Shown in pieces: positions 1-7,960 of a stretch of 34,215 nucleotides of DNA. The notes under the pieces were generated by a model that was given only the letters and a program-made list of their open reading frames with translations, searched no databases and was not told where the DNA came from. Where the stretch lies: NCBI GenBank assembly GCA_903835555.1, contig CAILNN010000312.1:1-34215 (forward strand). The letters are read 5' to 3'. The stretch comes from an uncultured Verrucomicrobiota bacterium. Lineage in GTDB: Bacteria; Verrucomicrobiota; Verrucomicrobiia; Limisphaerales; UBA9464. Position numbers and translations under genes: made by a program. Numbering within the stretch: the stretch's first letter is position 1; the number at the start of each line of letters is the position of its first letter.

Positions 1-123
1 CATGACGCTCATTTGGAAGGCGAAGGATGTGATTTTGACGAGTGTCTTTCAAACGTGGGAACAGGGGACATCGGATCGTCAATCCCCTCGACTTCCCTGA
101 TTCAGACTTCAATTTGTCGTTAG
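1..123 (+). other. Possible 3' end of an upstream gene (undecided)
   Basis: Frame 1 is open from the first base to a TAG at 121-123, and frame 2 is open to a TGA near 100. Either could be the tail of a gene lying before the window. Too little is present to name a family or choose the frame. Confidence 0.2.
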
Positions 124-285
124 GGCTTGTTTTCAAAATGCATTTGCCTATCTGCTGGCCAAAACAGGCGGGGGGCTTCGTTGCTCCTCGGTCGCGTATT
201 TCGTCGCAATATGCTCTCTCGTCGCGCCTCGCCCCCGCCTGTTTTGGCTGGCGCATCTAGACAAAGCCATTTTGAAAACAAGCCC
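123..285. repeat. Long imperfect inverted repeat upstream of coaD
   Basis: The outer arms, 123-140 and 268-285, are perfect 18-bp complements beginning GGGCTTGTTTTCAAAATG. The inner parts, about 153-177 and 231-255, also pair well around the shared core CCAAAACAGGCGGGG. Together they could form a hairpin with arms of about 55 bp and a loop of about 50 bases. It ends 13 bases before the coaD start codon, and a possible Shine-Dalgarno AAGGG follows at 286-290. It could be a small non-autonomous mobile element (MITE-like) or a regulatory or terminator structure. No transposase lies in it. Confidence 0.8.
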
Positions 286-298
286 AAGGGCGTAATTT

Positions 299-850
299 AT
301 GAATGTGCGAACGGTGATTTATCCCGGCAGCTTTGATCCAGTCACCCGGGGGCATTTGGATGTCATTGAGCGAGCTTCCCGGATATTTGATCAGGTGGTG
401 GTAGCGGTCGCGGACAATAGCGGCAAGAAGCCGCTCTTTTCGCAAGCCGAGCGACACCAGTTGGTCGAGGTAGCAGTCCGGGGACTATCGAATGTCGAAA
501 CCGCATGCTTCAATGGGCTATTGGTCGATTTTGTGGTGCAGCGAAACGCTTGCGCGGTGGTGCGGGGGTTGAGGGCGATTAGTGACTTCGAGTTTGAGTT
601 TCAATTGGCGCTAATGAACCGGCGATTGAATGAACGGGTTGAGACGCTGTTTCTGACGCCGCGCGAAACCTACACCTTTGTTAGTTCGCGGCTGGTGAAG
701 GAAATCGCACGATTGGGAGGGGATGTTTCGCAGTTTGTCCTGCCCCACGTCGTCGAGGCGTTGGCGGCCAAACGCCTTGGAAATCCGGCGAATTTGGTTG
801 AATTGGTCGCGCCGGTCGTTGCGCCTGCACCTGCGGCGTCGCATAGTTAA
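299..850 (+). CDS. coaD: Phosphopantetheine adenylyltransferase (CoaD)
   Basis: CoaD transfers AMP from ATP to 4'-phosphopantetheine, giving dephospho-CoA, the fourth step from pantothenate to CoA in the cytosol. The 183-residue product opens with YPGSFDPVTRGH. T16-R17-G18-H19 is the nucleotidyltransferase T/HxGH motif, which binds ATP phosphates. R89-G-L-R92 and the later TYTFVSSRLVKEIA stretch match the substrate and nucleotide loops of the family. Most CoaD proteins have about 160 residues; here an Ala/Pro/Val-rich tail from about residue 160 (ending APAPAASHS) extends the C terminus. The ATG at 299 puts the motif at the usual distance from the N terminus, with AAGGG at 286-290 as a modest RBS. 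The yceD start lies 2 bases after its stop, so the two are probably co-transcribed. Confidence 0.95.
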   Translation: MNVRTVIYPGSFDPVTRGHLDVIERASRIFDQVVVAVADNSGKKPLFSQAERHQLVEVAVRGLSNVETACFNGLLVDFVVQRNACAVVRGLRAISDFEFEFQLALMNRRLNERVETLFLTPRETYTFVSSRLVKEIARLGGDVSQFVLPHVVEALAAKRLGNPANLVELVAPVVAPAPAASHS

Positions 851-852
851 CC

Positions 853-1335
853 ATGGGATTGAGAGTCAATCTGCGTTTGTTACGCGAGCGTGGCGAGCGG
901 TTGGTGGGGGAGCTTGCTTCCGAGGAGTGGGCCTCGGGCTATCAGGACGAACTGGTCGTTCCCATTTCCCCGCTGCGATATGATCTCGAAGCTGAACTTC
1001 AGGGGGAGAACCTATTTCTCAAGGGTCCACTGTCGGTCAGATTGAATTGCACCTGTGGTCGTTGCCTGAAAACCTACGTTGAGACAGTGACCGTTTCAGA
1101 CTTTGCGGCATTTATCCCATTGAGTGGCGAGGATTCCCTGCCATCCGAAGGTGATATTGCCGACTTGACAGCGTTGTTACGAGAAGACATGTATCTAGCC
1201 TTGCCCGCCAATCCGGTGTGCAAACCGGAGTGTCGCGGGCTTGCCCGAAAGGCCGATTTCCAAGACTCGCGTCTTGGGTCAGGGTCCAGCGGTACTTCGT
1301 CGCCGTGGTCGGCCTTGGACCAACTGAGCCTTTAG
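853..1335 (+). CDS. yceD: YceD/DUF177 family protein
   Basis: This 160-residue protein belongs to the DUF177 (YceD) family, small proteins almost always encoded just before rpmF. In plants and bacteria the family has been linked to 23S rRNA and large-subunit biogenesis; the exact bacterial role is not settled. The family cysteines are present: C68-G-R-C71 followed by LKTYVETV, then C123 and C127 in the NPVCKPECRGL segment, so a bound zinc is plausible. The acidic middle DIADLTALLREDMYLALP is also typical. The ATG at 853 is 2 bases after the coaD stop. The residues after about 135 (Ser/Gly-rich) look weakly conserved. Its stop codon lies at the base of a terminator-like hairpin that separates it from rpmF. 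Confidence 0.85.
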   Translation: MGLRVNLRLLRERGERLVGELASEEWASGYQDELVVPISPLRYDLEAELQGENLFLKGPLSVRLNCTCGRCLKTYVETVTVSDFAAFIPLSGEDSLPSEGDIADLTALLREDMYLALPANPVCKPECRGLARKADFQDSRLGSGSSGTSSPWSALDQLSL

Positions 1336-1368
1336 GTTGATCGATCAATTCGTTCGACCTAAGTTTTT
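1332..1368 (+). terminator. Candidate Rho-independent terminator between yceD and rpmF
   Basis: TTAGGTTGA (1332-1340) pairs with TCGACCTAA (1354-1362) with one G-U pair and is followed by GTTTTT (1363-1368). The stem includes the yceD stop codon. The 13-base loop contains part of a perfect palindrome, TTGATCGATCAA, at 1337-1348. The stem is AT-rich and the T-run short, so termination may be partial, leaving rpmF on the same transcript at a reduced level or with its own promoter. Confidence 0.4.
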
Positions 1369-1439
1369 GGTTTAAGGTGATTGCGGGAGAAATGAACCTG
1401 ATCCGTTAGCCACAATTTTAACTTTTCGACGAACTTTTT

Positions 1440-1628
1440 ATGGGCGTACCTAAACGAAAGCCATCACACAGCCGCCAGCGGATGCGCCGGGCGTACAATT
1501 CGGTGCTGCATCTCCCTCAGATGACCACCTGTCCCCAGTGCGCGGCACCCTACATCACCCATCGGGTGTGCCCAGCCTGCGGCTACTACAACGGACGTCA
1601 GGTGATCACAGTCAATACCTTGGCTTAA
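1440..1628 (+). CDS. rpmF: 50S ribosomal protein L32
   Basis: L32 is a small zinc-ribbon component of the large ribosomal subunit. The 62-residue product has the family start MGVPKRKPSHSRQRMRRA, and a four-cysteine ribbon C31-PQ-C34 ... C44-PA-C47. It is therefore the zinc-binding (C+) form. Length and layout match bacterial L32. No clear Shine-Dalgarno lies before the ATG at 1440 (CGACGAACTTTTT). It sits between yceD and plsX, the classical yceD-rpmF-plsX-fabH order that ties ribosome supply to lipid synthesis. Confidence 0.95.
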   Translation: MGVPKRKPSHSRQRMRRAYNSVLHLPQMTTCPQCAAPYITHRVCPACGYYNGRQVITVNTLA

Positions 1629-1685
1629 AGCGAGTTGAGAGAGCGCCGGTTTTCCGCATACACGGACCGGCGCTCCTTCGTCTAC

Positions 1686-2720
1686 ATGCGCCTTGCCGTC
1701 GATGTGATGGGAGGCGACCGGGGACCGGAGGAACTGCTTCACGGAATCAAGCTTGGCCTTGCCGCCGAGTCCGGGTTGTCGGCCCTTTGGATCGTTGGTC
1801 GCATTGAGGAGTTGCGTGCATCCGCAGCCCGCATTGGCCTTTTGGATGGTCGAATTCATTTCCATCCGGCCACGGAAGTATTAACGATGGACGACGATCC
1901 CGCGATTGCCATCCGGCGAAAAAAGGACTCTTCCCTCTTGCGAGCGATCGAACTGGTTCGAGAGGGACAGGCCGATGCGGTGATTTCATCGGGTAACACC
2001 GGAGCAATGATTGCGGGGGCCACCTTTCGATTGGGCCGGTTGGAGGGCGTCAAGCGTCCGACATTGGCGTGTGTCATGCCAACACGGACCGGGGCGTTCG
2101 TCTTGGTTGATGGCGGTGCCAATCCGGAATGCACACCAGAATTGTTGCTACAATTTGCCGTTATGGGCTCGGTCTATTCCCATGCGATGCTTGGGGTGGA
2201 ACGCCCACGGGTGGGCGTGATCAGCAATGGAACGGAACCGGGCAAGGGCACGGAGCTGACGCGGATGGCCGTCGAACTCATTGGGCGGACCGCACTGAAC
2301 AGCCAAGGATATTGCGAAGGCTATGATCTATTTACCGGCGGGGTGGATGTCGCCGTGTGTGACGGATTCGTCGGTAATGTGGTTCTAAAAACCTCGGAAG
2401 GTTTGGGAAAGACGATGGGAGCCTTGTTGAAGGCCGAGTTGAAATCCAATCTGATCCGACGACTGGGTGCACTCTTGGCCATGGGCGGTTTACGACAAAT
2501 CCGCCATCGACTCAACCCAGATACCTACGGTGGGGCCCCTCTGTTGGGTTTGCAGGGAAACGTCTTCAAGATTCACGGTTCGGCAAACCGCTTTGCCCTG
2601 AAGAACGCAATCCGGCAAAGCGTCCGTGCCGTTCACCAGCAGTTAAATGCGACCATTATTCGGGAGTTGGCTCAAGCGGCGGCCAGGCTTTCAACGACTG
2701 CCGCCATTTCGCAGCCATGA
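1686..2720 (+). CDS. plsX: Phosphate acyltransferase PlsX
   Basis: PlsX converts acyl-ACP to acyl-phosphate, which feeds PlsY in phosphatidic acid synthesis; it is a peripheral membrane enzyme. The ATG at 1686 gives MRLAVDVMGGDRGPEE, the conserved PlsX N terminus, and 344 residues, the family's usual length. A longer reading from TTG 1635 would add 17 residues with no family likeness. Other family signatures are SSGNTGAMIAGA, VDGGANPEC, NGTEPGKGTELT and the FTGGVDVAVCDGFVGNV segment. The stop overlaps the fabH start (ATGA, 2717-2720), so the two are probably translationally coupled. Confidence 0.95.
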   Translation: MRLAVDVMGGDRGPEELLHGIKLGLAAESGLSALWIVGRIEELRASAARIGLLDGRIHFHPATEVLTMDDDPAIAIRRKKDSSLLRAIELVREGQADAVISSGNTGAMIAGATFRLGRLEGVKRPTLACVMPTRTGAFVLVDGGANPECTPELLLQFAVMGSVYSHAMLGVERPRVGVISNGTEPGKGTELTRMAVELIGRTALNSQGYCEGYDLFTGGVDVAVCDGFVGNVVLKTSEGLGKTMGALLKAELKSNLIRRLGALLAMGGLRQIRHRLNPDTYGGAPLLGLQGNVFKIHGSANRFALKNAIRQSVRAVHQQLNATIIRELAQAAARLSTTAAISQP

Positions 2721-3799
2721 CTCGCAGTGATCGTTCCGCAACATCTCAACCCGTCGACCCCGTTCCGGGACCGGGAATAGTCCCTGCGTTCACCAATCCA
2801 CGAACGGGTCGTCCGGCATTGCGGACGGTATCGGTGGTGGGTCTCGGTTCCTATGTCCCTCCGCAGATACTGACCAATGCCGATCTGGCACGAATGGTCG
2901 ATACCAGCGATGACTGGATCACGAGTCGTACCGGCATTCGCGAGCGCCGCTTGGCGAGCCCCAACGAAGCCACTTCGGATTTGGCCTGCGAAGCGGCGAG
3001 GCGGGCACTTTCTTCGGCCGGGTTAAGGCCGCAAGACGTTGACTTGATTATCGTGGCGACGATCACCCCGGACATGCCATTTCCCAGCACGGCCTGTCTG
3101 GTCCAGGAAAAATTGGGAGCCAATCGCGCTGCAGCCTTCGATGTGCAGGCAGCGTGCAGCGGCTACGTGTACGCACTGGATATCGCGAGTCATTTTATTT
3201 CATCGCACACCTACGAAACGGTGCTGATCATTGGGGCGGAAAAGATGTCAGCGTTCATCGATTGGACCGACCGCAACACCTGTGTTTTGTTTGGAGACGG
3301 GGCGGGCGCAGCCGTTCTTCAGCACCGTCCCCATTCCCACGGACTGATCACCACCTGCCTGGGTGCCAATGGCGGAGATGCCCGGCTGCTGGAATTACCG
3401 GCTGGTGGCAGTGCGCGCCCGGCATCTCCCGACACGCTGTCTCAGCGGCTGCATTTCTTGCGGATGGACGGAAAAGAAACCTTTCGAAAAGCGGTGACGG
3501 CAATGGTTTCCGCCGGCCAGGAAGCTCTCGCGCGAGCCCACCTGACAATTGCAGACATTCGGTGCATCATTCCACACCAAGCCAATCATCGGATTATGTC
3601 GGCGGTCGCTGAGCGGCTGGGTGCTACGCCGGAACAGGTGTTTACGAATGTGGAACGGTACGGCAATACGAGCGCCGCTAGTGTGGGAATCGGCCTGGAC
3701 GAAGCTGTTCGGGAAGGGCGCATTCAAACCGGTGACTATGTCCTGCTGGTGGTCTTTGGAGCTGGGCTGACCTGGGGCTCGGCTCTCATCCATTGGTAG
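2717..3799 (+). CDS. fabH: 3-oxoacyl-ACP synthase III (FabH)
   Basis: FabH condenses acetyl-CoA (or a branched starter) with malonyl-ACP to begin fatty-acid synthesis. The thiolase-fold Cys-His-Asn triad is C147 (in VQAACSGY), H287 (in IPHQANHR) and N317 (in RYGNTSAAS), matching E. coli C112/H244/N274 with an offset. The C terminus FGAGLTWGSALIHW is characteristic. The 360-residue length exceeds the usual 315-335 because of about 36 extra residues rich in Pro, Ser and Thr before RTVSVVGLGSYVP. That extension may be real, since the 4-bp overlap with plsX supports the ATG at 2717, but a start nearer 2820 cannot be excluded. Confidence 0.95.
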   Translation: MTRSDRSATSQPVDPVPGPGIVPAFTNPRTGRPALRTVSVVGLGSYVPPQILTNADLARMVDTSDDWITSRTGIRERRLASPNEATSDLACEAARRALSSAGLRPQDVDLIIVATITPDMPFPSTACLVQEKLGANRAAAFDVQAACSGYVYALDIASHFISSHTYETVLIIGAEKMSAFIDWTDRNTCVLFGDGAGAAVLQHRPHSHGLITTCLGANGGDARLLELPAGGSARPASPDTLSQRLHFLRMDGKETFRKAVTAMVSAGQEALARAHLTIADIRCIIPHQANHRIMSAVAERLGATPEQVFTNVERYGNTSAASVGIGLDEAVREGRIQTGDYVLLVVFGAGLTWGSALIHW

Positions 3800-3886
3800 C
3801 GAACGTGCTTGATCCAAACTATTTTACCGCTGAAAACCCCTGCTCAACGGCAAGAAAACTGCTAAGCTGACGGCGCAAACGACGTT

Positions 3887-4984
3887 ATGGATAATATGGA
3901 ACTGCTCCGCGGAATATTAAAGGCCGCGGTCGATGGAGGTGCCTCGGATGTGCACATGAAGGTTGGCTATCCGATCATTTTCCGCATTTCTCGGCAATTG
4001 GTGGCCATTGAAGCGCCAATCCCCACTGAAGCCTGGATCAACGATATTCTCCTGCATGTGGTCCCACCGCACGCCCGCAAGCGGCTGGAGGAGGACCGGG
4101 AAGTCGATTTCAGTTATTACAGTCCAGGTGTGGGTCGGTTCCGGACGAACGTATTTCAACAGAAAGGCAACTTTGCTTTTGCCATGCGGTATGTGAAGAC
4201 CCAGGTGCCGAGTTTTGAGGACCTTGGGCTGCTGCCGATTTTGAAGGACATTGCCTCCTCAAGCCGCGGAATCGTCCTGGTGGCAGGAACGACTGGTTCG
4301 GGCAAGTCGACGACGCTGGCGGCGATGATTGAACACATCAACGCGAATTTTAAGAAGCACGTCATCACTTTGGAGGACCCGATTGAATTTGTTTTTGAAG
4401 ACAATCAATCGGTCATCGAGCAGCGAGAGATCGGCCTCGATACCCAGGATTTTGCCAGGGGCTTGAAACACGTTCTACGCCAGGATCCGGACATTATCAT
4501 GGTCGGGGAAATGCGGGACTCGGTCAGCTTTACCGCTGCCATGCAGGCGGCGGATACTGGCCACCTGGTGTTGTCGACTTTGCACACGCAAAACGCGGCT
4601 CAATCAGTGGGTCGTATCTTGGACTTTTTCCGTCCCGAGGAACGGGAGCAGGTTCGCCGGCAGTTGGCCGGAACCCTCAAAGCGGTGATTTGCCAACGGA
4701 TGGTCGGCACTGCCGTGGGAGGCGTCACGCCATCGCTGGAAATCATGATCAACACGCCGACTGTGCGGAAGATGCTGGAAGAAAACCGGTTGGAGAAGTT
4801 GGGTGCCGCTATCGAAACGGGGCGTGATGACGGGATGCAGAATTTCAATCAAGCCCTGTACGATTTGGTCAAGCAGCGCAAGATCACCGAGGCGGAGGCG
4901 TTGGCGAAAGCGAGCAACCCGCAGGCGCTGGACATGATGTTCAAGGGGATATTCCTCGACGAAGGTCGCCGCATCATCTCCTAA
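3887..4984 (+). CDS. pilT: Type IV pilus retraction ATPase PilT
   Basis: PilT is the hexameric cytoplasmic ATPase that drives type IV pilus retraction and twitching motility. The 365-residue protein has the N-terminal GASDVHMKVGYP segment of the PilT/GspE fold and Walker A G134-TTGSGKST142. It also has an Asp box (TLEDPIEFVF), a Walker B-like PDIIMVGEMRD with E208, and the His box LSTLHTQNAAQ. The C-terminal GMQNFNQALYDL fits PilT-like retraction ATPases. PilU-type paralogues share most of these motifs and remain possible. No other pilus gene is adjacent, which is common for pilT. The ATG at 3887 is 87 bases after fabH, so it probably has its own promoter. Confidence 0.9.
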   Translation: MDNMELLRGILKAAVDGGASDVHMKVGYPIIFRISRQLVAIEAPIPTEAWINDILLHVVPPHARKRLEEDREVDFSYYSPGVGRFRTNVFQQKGNFAFAMRYVKTQVPSFEDLGLLPILKDIASSSRGIVLVAGTTGSGKSTTLAAMIEHINANFKKHVITLEDPIEFVFEDNQSVIEQREIGLDTQDFARGLKHVLRQDPDIIMVGEMRDSVSFTAAMQAADTGHLVLSTLHTQNAAQSVGRILDFFRPEEREQVRRQLAGTLKAVICQRMVGTAVGGVTPSLEIMINTPTVRKMLEENRLEKLGAAIETGRDDGMQNFNQALYDLVKQRKITEAEALAKASNPQALDMMFKGIFLDEGRRIIS

Positions 4985-5031
4985 AGGAGACCTAGCTCTT
5001 TGAACAACTTCATGCTTGGAATCCGATTTCG

Positions 5032-5074
5032 TAGGTGAGATACCTCACCTATGGCGTTGTCACCATATCGTAAC
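5032..5074. promoter_or_regulatory. Palindrome and possible Pho box upstream of the response regulator
   Basis: TAGGTGAG (5032-5039) and CTCACCTA (5044-5051) form a perfect 8-bp dyad around ATAC. Just downstream, TTGTCAC (5057-5063) and TCGTAAC (5068-5074) are 7-mers separated by 4 bases, the spacing of PhoB direct repeats, though the match to CTGTCAT is only partial. Either could be an operator for autoregulation of the downstream regulator. The dyad could instead be a weak terminator of pilT, but no T-run follows. Confidence 0.3.
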
Positions 5075-5101
5075 CCAATCGCCATTCTCTAGGAAGATGG
5101 T

Positions 5102-5803
5102 ATGGCTAGGTACTCACCCATCATGGCAAAAGTACTGGTCGTGGACGATGAGCCCGACGCCGTTGAATTGGTGAGCTTCAACCTCAAGGCTGCTGGTTAT
5201 GAGGTCGTCACAGCTGATGACGGCAACGAGGCGATCAAGCGTGCCCGCCAACATTCTCCCGACTTAGTCCTTCTGGACGTCATGCTACCGGAGGTGGATG
5301 GCTTGGAGGTGTGCAAACTTCTACGGCGGGACCCGGTGACATCGGGCGTGCCCATTATCATGCTGACCGCCAAGGCGGCAGAGATTGACCGGGTGCTTGG
5401 ATTGGAATTGGGTGCCGACGATTACATGACCAAGCCGTTCAGCCCACGTGAACTGGTTTTGCGGGTCAAGAATTTGCTCAAGCGTCGACAGGCAGCCGAT
5501 GAAAAGCTGGAGAACCTGAGCATTGGAGATCTGTCGATCGACATCCCCCGCCACCAGGTCACTGTGGCCAAGAAGCGAATTGATCTGACCGCCACCGAAT
5601 TCAAGCTACTAACCACCCTGGCGACCCGCCGGGGCCGTGTTCAATCGCGAGAGCAATTGCTGCGCGATGTGTGGGAGTACGACAACATCATCGACACCCG
5701 CACAGTGGATACCCACATGCGACGGCTTCGGGAGAAGCTTGGGAGCGCCTGCCGCTATTTAGACACTGTTCGTGGGGTCGGTTATCGATTCGTCGAAAAT
5801 TGA
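5102..5803 (+). CDS. phoB: PhoB-like OmpR-family response regulator
   Basis: This is a 233-residue DNA-binding response regulator of the OmpR/PhoB class, expected to act on phosphorylation by the kinase encoded downstream. The receiver domain (about residues 9-125) has the acidic pair D15-D16, phospho-acceptor D59 (LVLLDVMLPEVDG), T89 and K111 (in TKPFSP). The winged helix (about 140-233) has TATEFKLLTTLA, the DVWEYDNIIDTRTVDTHMRR recognition segment and the terminal GVGYRF. The ATG at 5102 has AGGA at 5091-5094, 7 bases away; an in-frame ATG at 5123 (MAKVLVVDD) is an alternative. The name PhoB is by likeness and by pairing with a PhoR-like kinase; phosphate sensing is inferred. Confidence 0.85.
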   Translation: MARYSPIMAKVLVVDDEPDAVELVSFNLKAAGYEVVTADDGNEAIKRARQHSPDLVLLDVMLPEVDGLEVCKLLRRDPVTSGVPIIMLTAKAAEIDRVLGLELGADDYMTKPFSPRELVLRVKNLLKRRQAADEKLENLSIGDLSIDIPRHQVTVAKKRIDLTATEFKLLTTLATRRGRVQSREQLLRDVWEYDNIIDTRTVDTHMRRLREKLGSACRYLDTVRGVGYRFVEN

Positions 5804-5841
5804 AGGCGAGCGCCGACTCCTCCGGTATTCGGCCTTCCGCG

Positions 5842-5856
5842 ATTGGCATTGCCAAT
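5842..5856. repeat. Small inverted repeat between phoB and phoR
   Basis: ATTGGC (5842-5847) and GCCAAT (5851-5856) are perfect complements around ATT. It lies in the 95-base gap between the regulator and kinase genes. It may be a weak RNA hairpin or a protein site; nothing else supports a function. Confidence 0.3.
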
Positions 5857-5898
5857 GAATGACCGACAGAGCAACAGACCGACACATCCGACACACTC

Positions 5899-7122
5899 AT
5901 GGACTATACGGGACTTTTGTTGTGTGGATTAGGCGCTGCGGCGGGTGGAGGAGTTGCCTATTGGCAATGGCAGCGAGCTGACCGTTCCGCCGATCAGCTC
6001 CGACAATCACAGCATGAACTTTCGGAACTTCGCGCTGCTCGCCACCGAGAATTAGTGGAGGAACAGGCCAAGCAATTAACAGTTTTTAATAGCATGGTTG
6101 AGGGGCTCCTCATCCTGGACGAGGATGGGCGCATTCAATTCGCCAATCCGACCCTTGGGCAATTGTTTTCGCTCAGTGGTGAGATTCGGGGAAAAACTTT
6201 GCTAGAGGCCCTTCGATTGCATGAATTACAGGGGGTAGCGGAGCGGGCGATGCGCGAAGGTCGGGTCACCGGATTCGAGTTAGTGCTCCCGGGAAGTTCT
6301 GGACGAGTTCTGCAAATCAACGCGGCCAGCCTGCGGGAGCCAGACCGCCTTCATGCCGGCTCGGTTATGGTGTTTCACGATCTGACCCGGCTGAAGCAGC
6401 TTGAAAACCTGCGCAAAGAGTTCGTGGCCAATGTCAGTCATGAGCTCCGCACCCCGCTATCCCTGATCAAGGGTTATGCAGAGACATTGCTGGATGGAGC
6501 CAAGGACGACCCCGCGATTGCCAGCCGATTTCTTCACACGATCGAAAAGCACACCGATCGACTCACCTTTTTGATTGAGGATTTGTTGTCCATTTCCAGT
6601 CTGGAGTCAGGCCAGGTGGTTCTCAACATGCAGCGAATTGATTTGCATGATGAATGTGCCCAGGCCATCAGCGATTTGACCGCCCGCGCGACGGACCGTG
6701 AGGTGACATTGCTCAATGAAGTGGACCCTGCCATCCGCGTACGAGCAGATGGCGATCGACTGCAGCAGGTCTTGTACAACTTAGTGGACAATGCCATCAA
6801 GTATGGGCGGGCTGGGGGCACCGTTCGACTGGGAGCCCGCCAACTCAACGCACGGACGATCGAAGGCTGGGTGATGGACGATGGTCCCGGGATTCCGGCA
6901 GATGCGATTGATCGTGTCTTTGAGCGTTTTTACCGTGTGGATCGAGCGCGGTCACGGGAGCAGGGAGGCACGGGCCTGGGTCTGAGCATCGTGAAACACA
7001 TCATCCAGGTGCATGGCGGTGACGTTCGTCTGGTGAGTGAACCTGGAAAGGGTGCCCACTTTTTCTACACGTTGCCGGTGGCAAATCCGGAAAGCATGAC
7101 GAGCACGACAAAGAGTGGGTAG
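5899..7122 (+). CDS. phoR: PhoR-like sensor histidine kinase
   Basis: This 407-residue membrane kinase is the likely partner of the upstream regulator. One N-terminal hydrophobic segment (about residues 5-22) is followed by a coiled coil (about 28-60) and a PAS-like domain (about 62-165). The HisKA domain has H181 in NVSHELRTPLSLIKGYAE. The HATPase domain has N294/N298 in the N box (YNLVDNAIKYG), DDGPGIP, an F box and GGTGLGLSIVKHII. With one segment and no extracytoplasmic loop it cannot bind an external ligand directly, as in PhoR proteins that sense through PAS and partner transporters. No pst/phoU genes are visible nearby, so phosphate as the signal is inference. The ATG at 5899 has no strong Shine-Dalgarno. 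Confidence 0.85.
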   Translation: MDYTGLLLCGLGAAAGGGVAYWQWQRADRSADQLRQSQHELSELRAARHRELVEEQAKQLTVFNSMVEGLLILDEDGRIQFANPTLGQLFSLSGEIRGKTLLEALRLHELQGVAERAMREGRVTGFELVLPGSSGRVLQINAASLREPDRLHAGSVMVFHDLTRLKQLENLRKEFVANVSHELRTPLSLIKGYAETLLDGAKDDPAIASRFLHTIEKHTDRLTFLIEDLLSISSLESGQVVLNMQRIDLHDECAQAISDLTARATDREVTLLNEVDPAIRVRADGDRLQQVLYNLVDNAIKYGRAGGTVRLGARQLNARTIEGWVMDDGPGIPADAIDRVFERFYRVDRARSREQGGTGLGLSIVKHIIQVHGGDVRLVSEPGKGAHFFYTLPVANPESMTSTTKSG

Positions 7123-7298
7123 GGCAAGTATCGGTTCCCGCGCTTTTTAGGGCGCGGCTTCGTTGAAACCTGGTTAGCGGCCAGAACCAAAGAATGTTCG
7201 TTACCCATCGTCCGCAGCACCAACGGCGCGACCGAATAGGTATGGATCGTTTTTCGCTCATCGGTACGAACCGACGTTTCGCGATATCCCAAAAGTAT

Positions 7299-7559
7299 CT
7301 ACTCGCGGTAAACCTCCCGTTTGCCCGCGTCAAATACCAAATACTGAGGCCCGGTACCGTCACCGCGTCGCATATCGTATTTCGAGGTTTCGATACCACC
7401 GTTTATCCAGGCCGAGAATTTCGTCCCGTGCGCAGGGTGTTTATGCCGTGCGGAGACCCAACCGTCGGAGTACCAATCAACGCGGTTCGCTTGAGGGTAA
7501 ACTTGGAATAGATTCTTGGCGCGGATGGTGAATTTCTCAAGGTAGGTCATATGCTTCAT
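7299..7559 (-). pseudogene. Orphan ORF, possible remnant of a gene
   Basis: The frame is open from about 7661 to the TAG at 7299, and the first ATG in it is at 7559. It would encode about 86 residues with a protein-like composition, including TRP and TYR-containing segments such as NRVDWYSDGWVSARH and a C terminus LVFDAGKREVYRE. I recognise no family. Overlapping frames below 7299 also look partly coding, so this may be a decayed or frameshifted larger gene. The open frame upstream of the ATG supports a longer ancestor. It could equally be a chance ORF. Confidence 0.25.
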
Positions 7560-7760
7560 CACACACACCGACCGTTCTTTCGCAACTGGAGGGGATTCTC
7601 GCCAAGTATCCGGGCCAATTCCTCGAAAAAGTGTATTTGACGTAACGAAAATAAGTTTATTTCAGACCCGACCAGTTCCCGGTGTCTAAAAAATTGTGTC
7701 AGATCCCCGTCAACCCTTATAAGAAATCCATTTTAGCACGACCACCGAAACGAAACATTT

Positions 7761-7854
7761 GTGGCACGCAAAGGCGCTAAGACGCCACGGAAGAAGGATG
7801 CAAATCGTTGTCTCTGCATTCTTTTTGGCGTCCTAGCGACTTGGCGAGCTCCAC
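7761..7854. repeat. Imperfect inverted repeat with AAAGGCGCTAAGACGCC arm
   Basis: The left arm (7761-7806, containing GCAAAGGCGCTAAGACGCC) pairs imperfectly with the right arm (about 7807-7854, containing TTGGCGTCCTAGCGACTTGG). Similar elements are scattered in intergenic DNA of many environmental bacteria (general knowledge, from memory). No open reading frame is involved. Confidence 0.5.
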
Positions 7855-7880
7855 ACAAAGCCTCTCGGGACCAAGGCCAT

Positions 7881-7960
7881 GGTGCAGTCCTTTTGATTCG
7901 TCAGCTTCATTTTCAACCACTTACGAAGAATATTTCCTCCAGTTGCGAAAGTCGGGCTAA
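7881..7960. repeat. 80-bp dispersed repeat, copy 1
   Basis: It aligns without gaps to 23701-23780 with 13 mismatches in 80 positions. The best conserved parts are CTTCATTTTCAACCA and CCAGTTGCGAA. It lies 37 bases beyond the 3' end of the minus-strand gene at 7997. A 15-base exact part of it (TTTCGCAACTGGAGG on the opposite strand) recurs at 7578-7592. Confidence 0.85.

Noticed and set aside
7065..7399. Two more ORFs in the gap after phoR, in other frames
   Set aside because: They overlap the phoR end and the orphan ORF, and lack start sites and coherent patterns.
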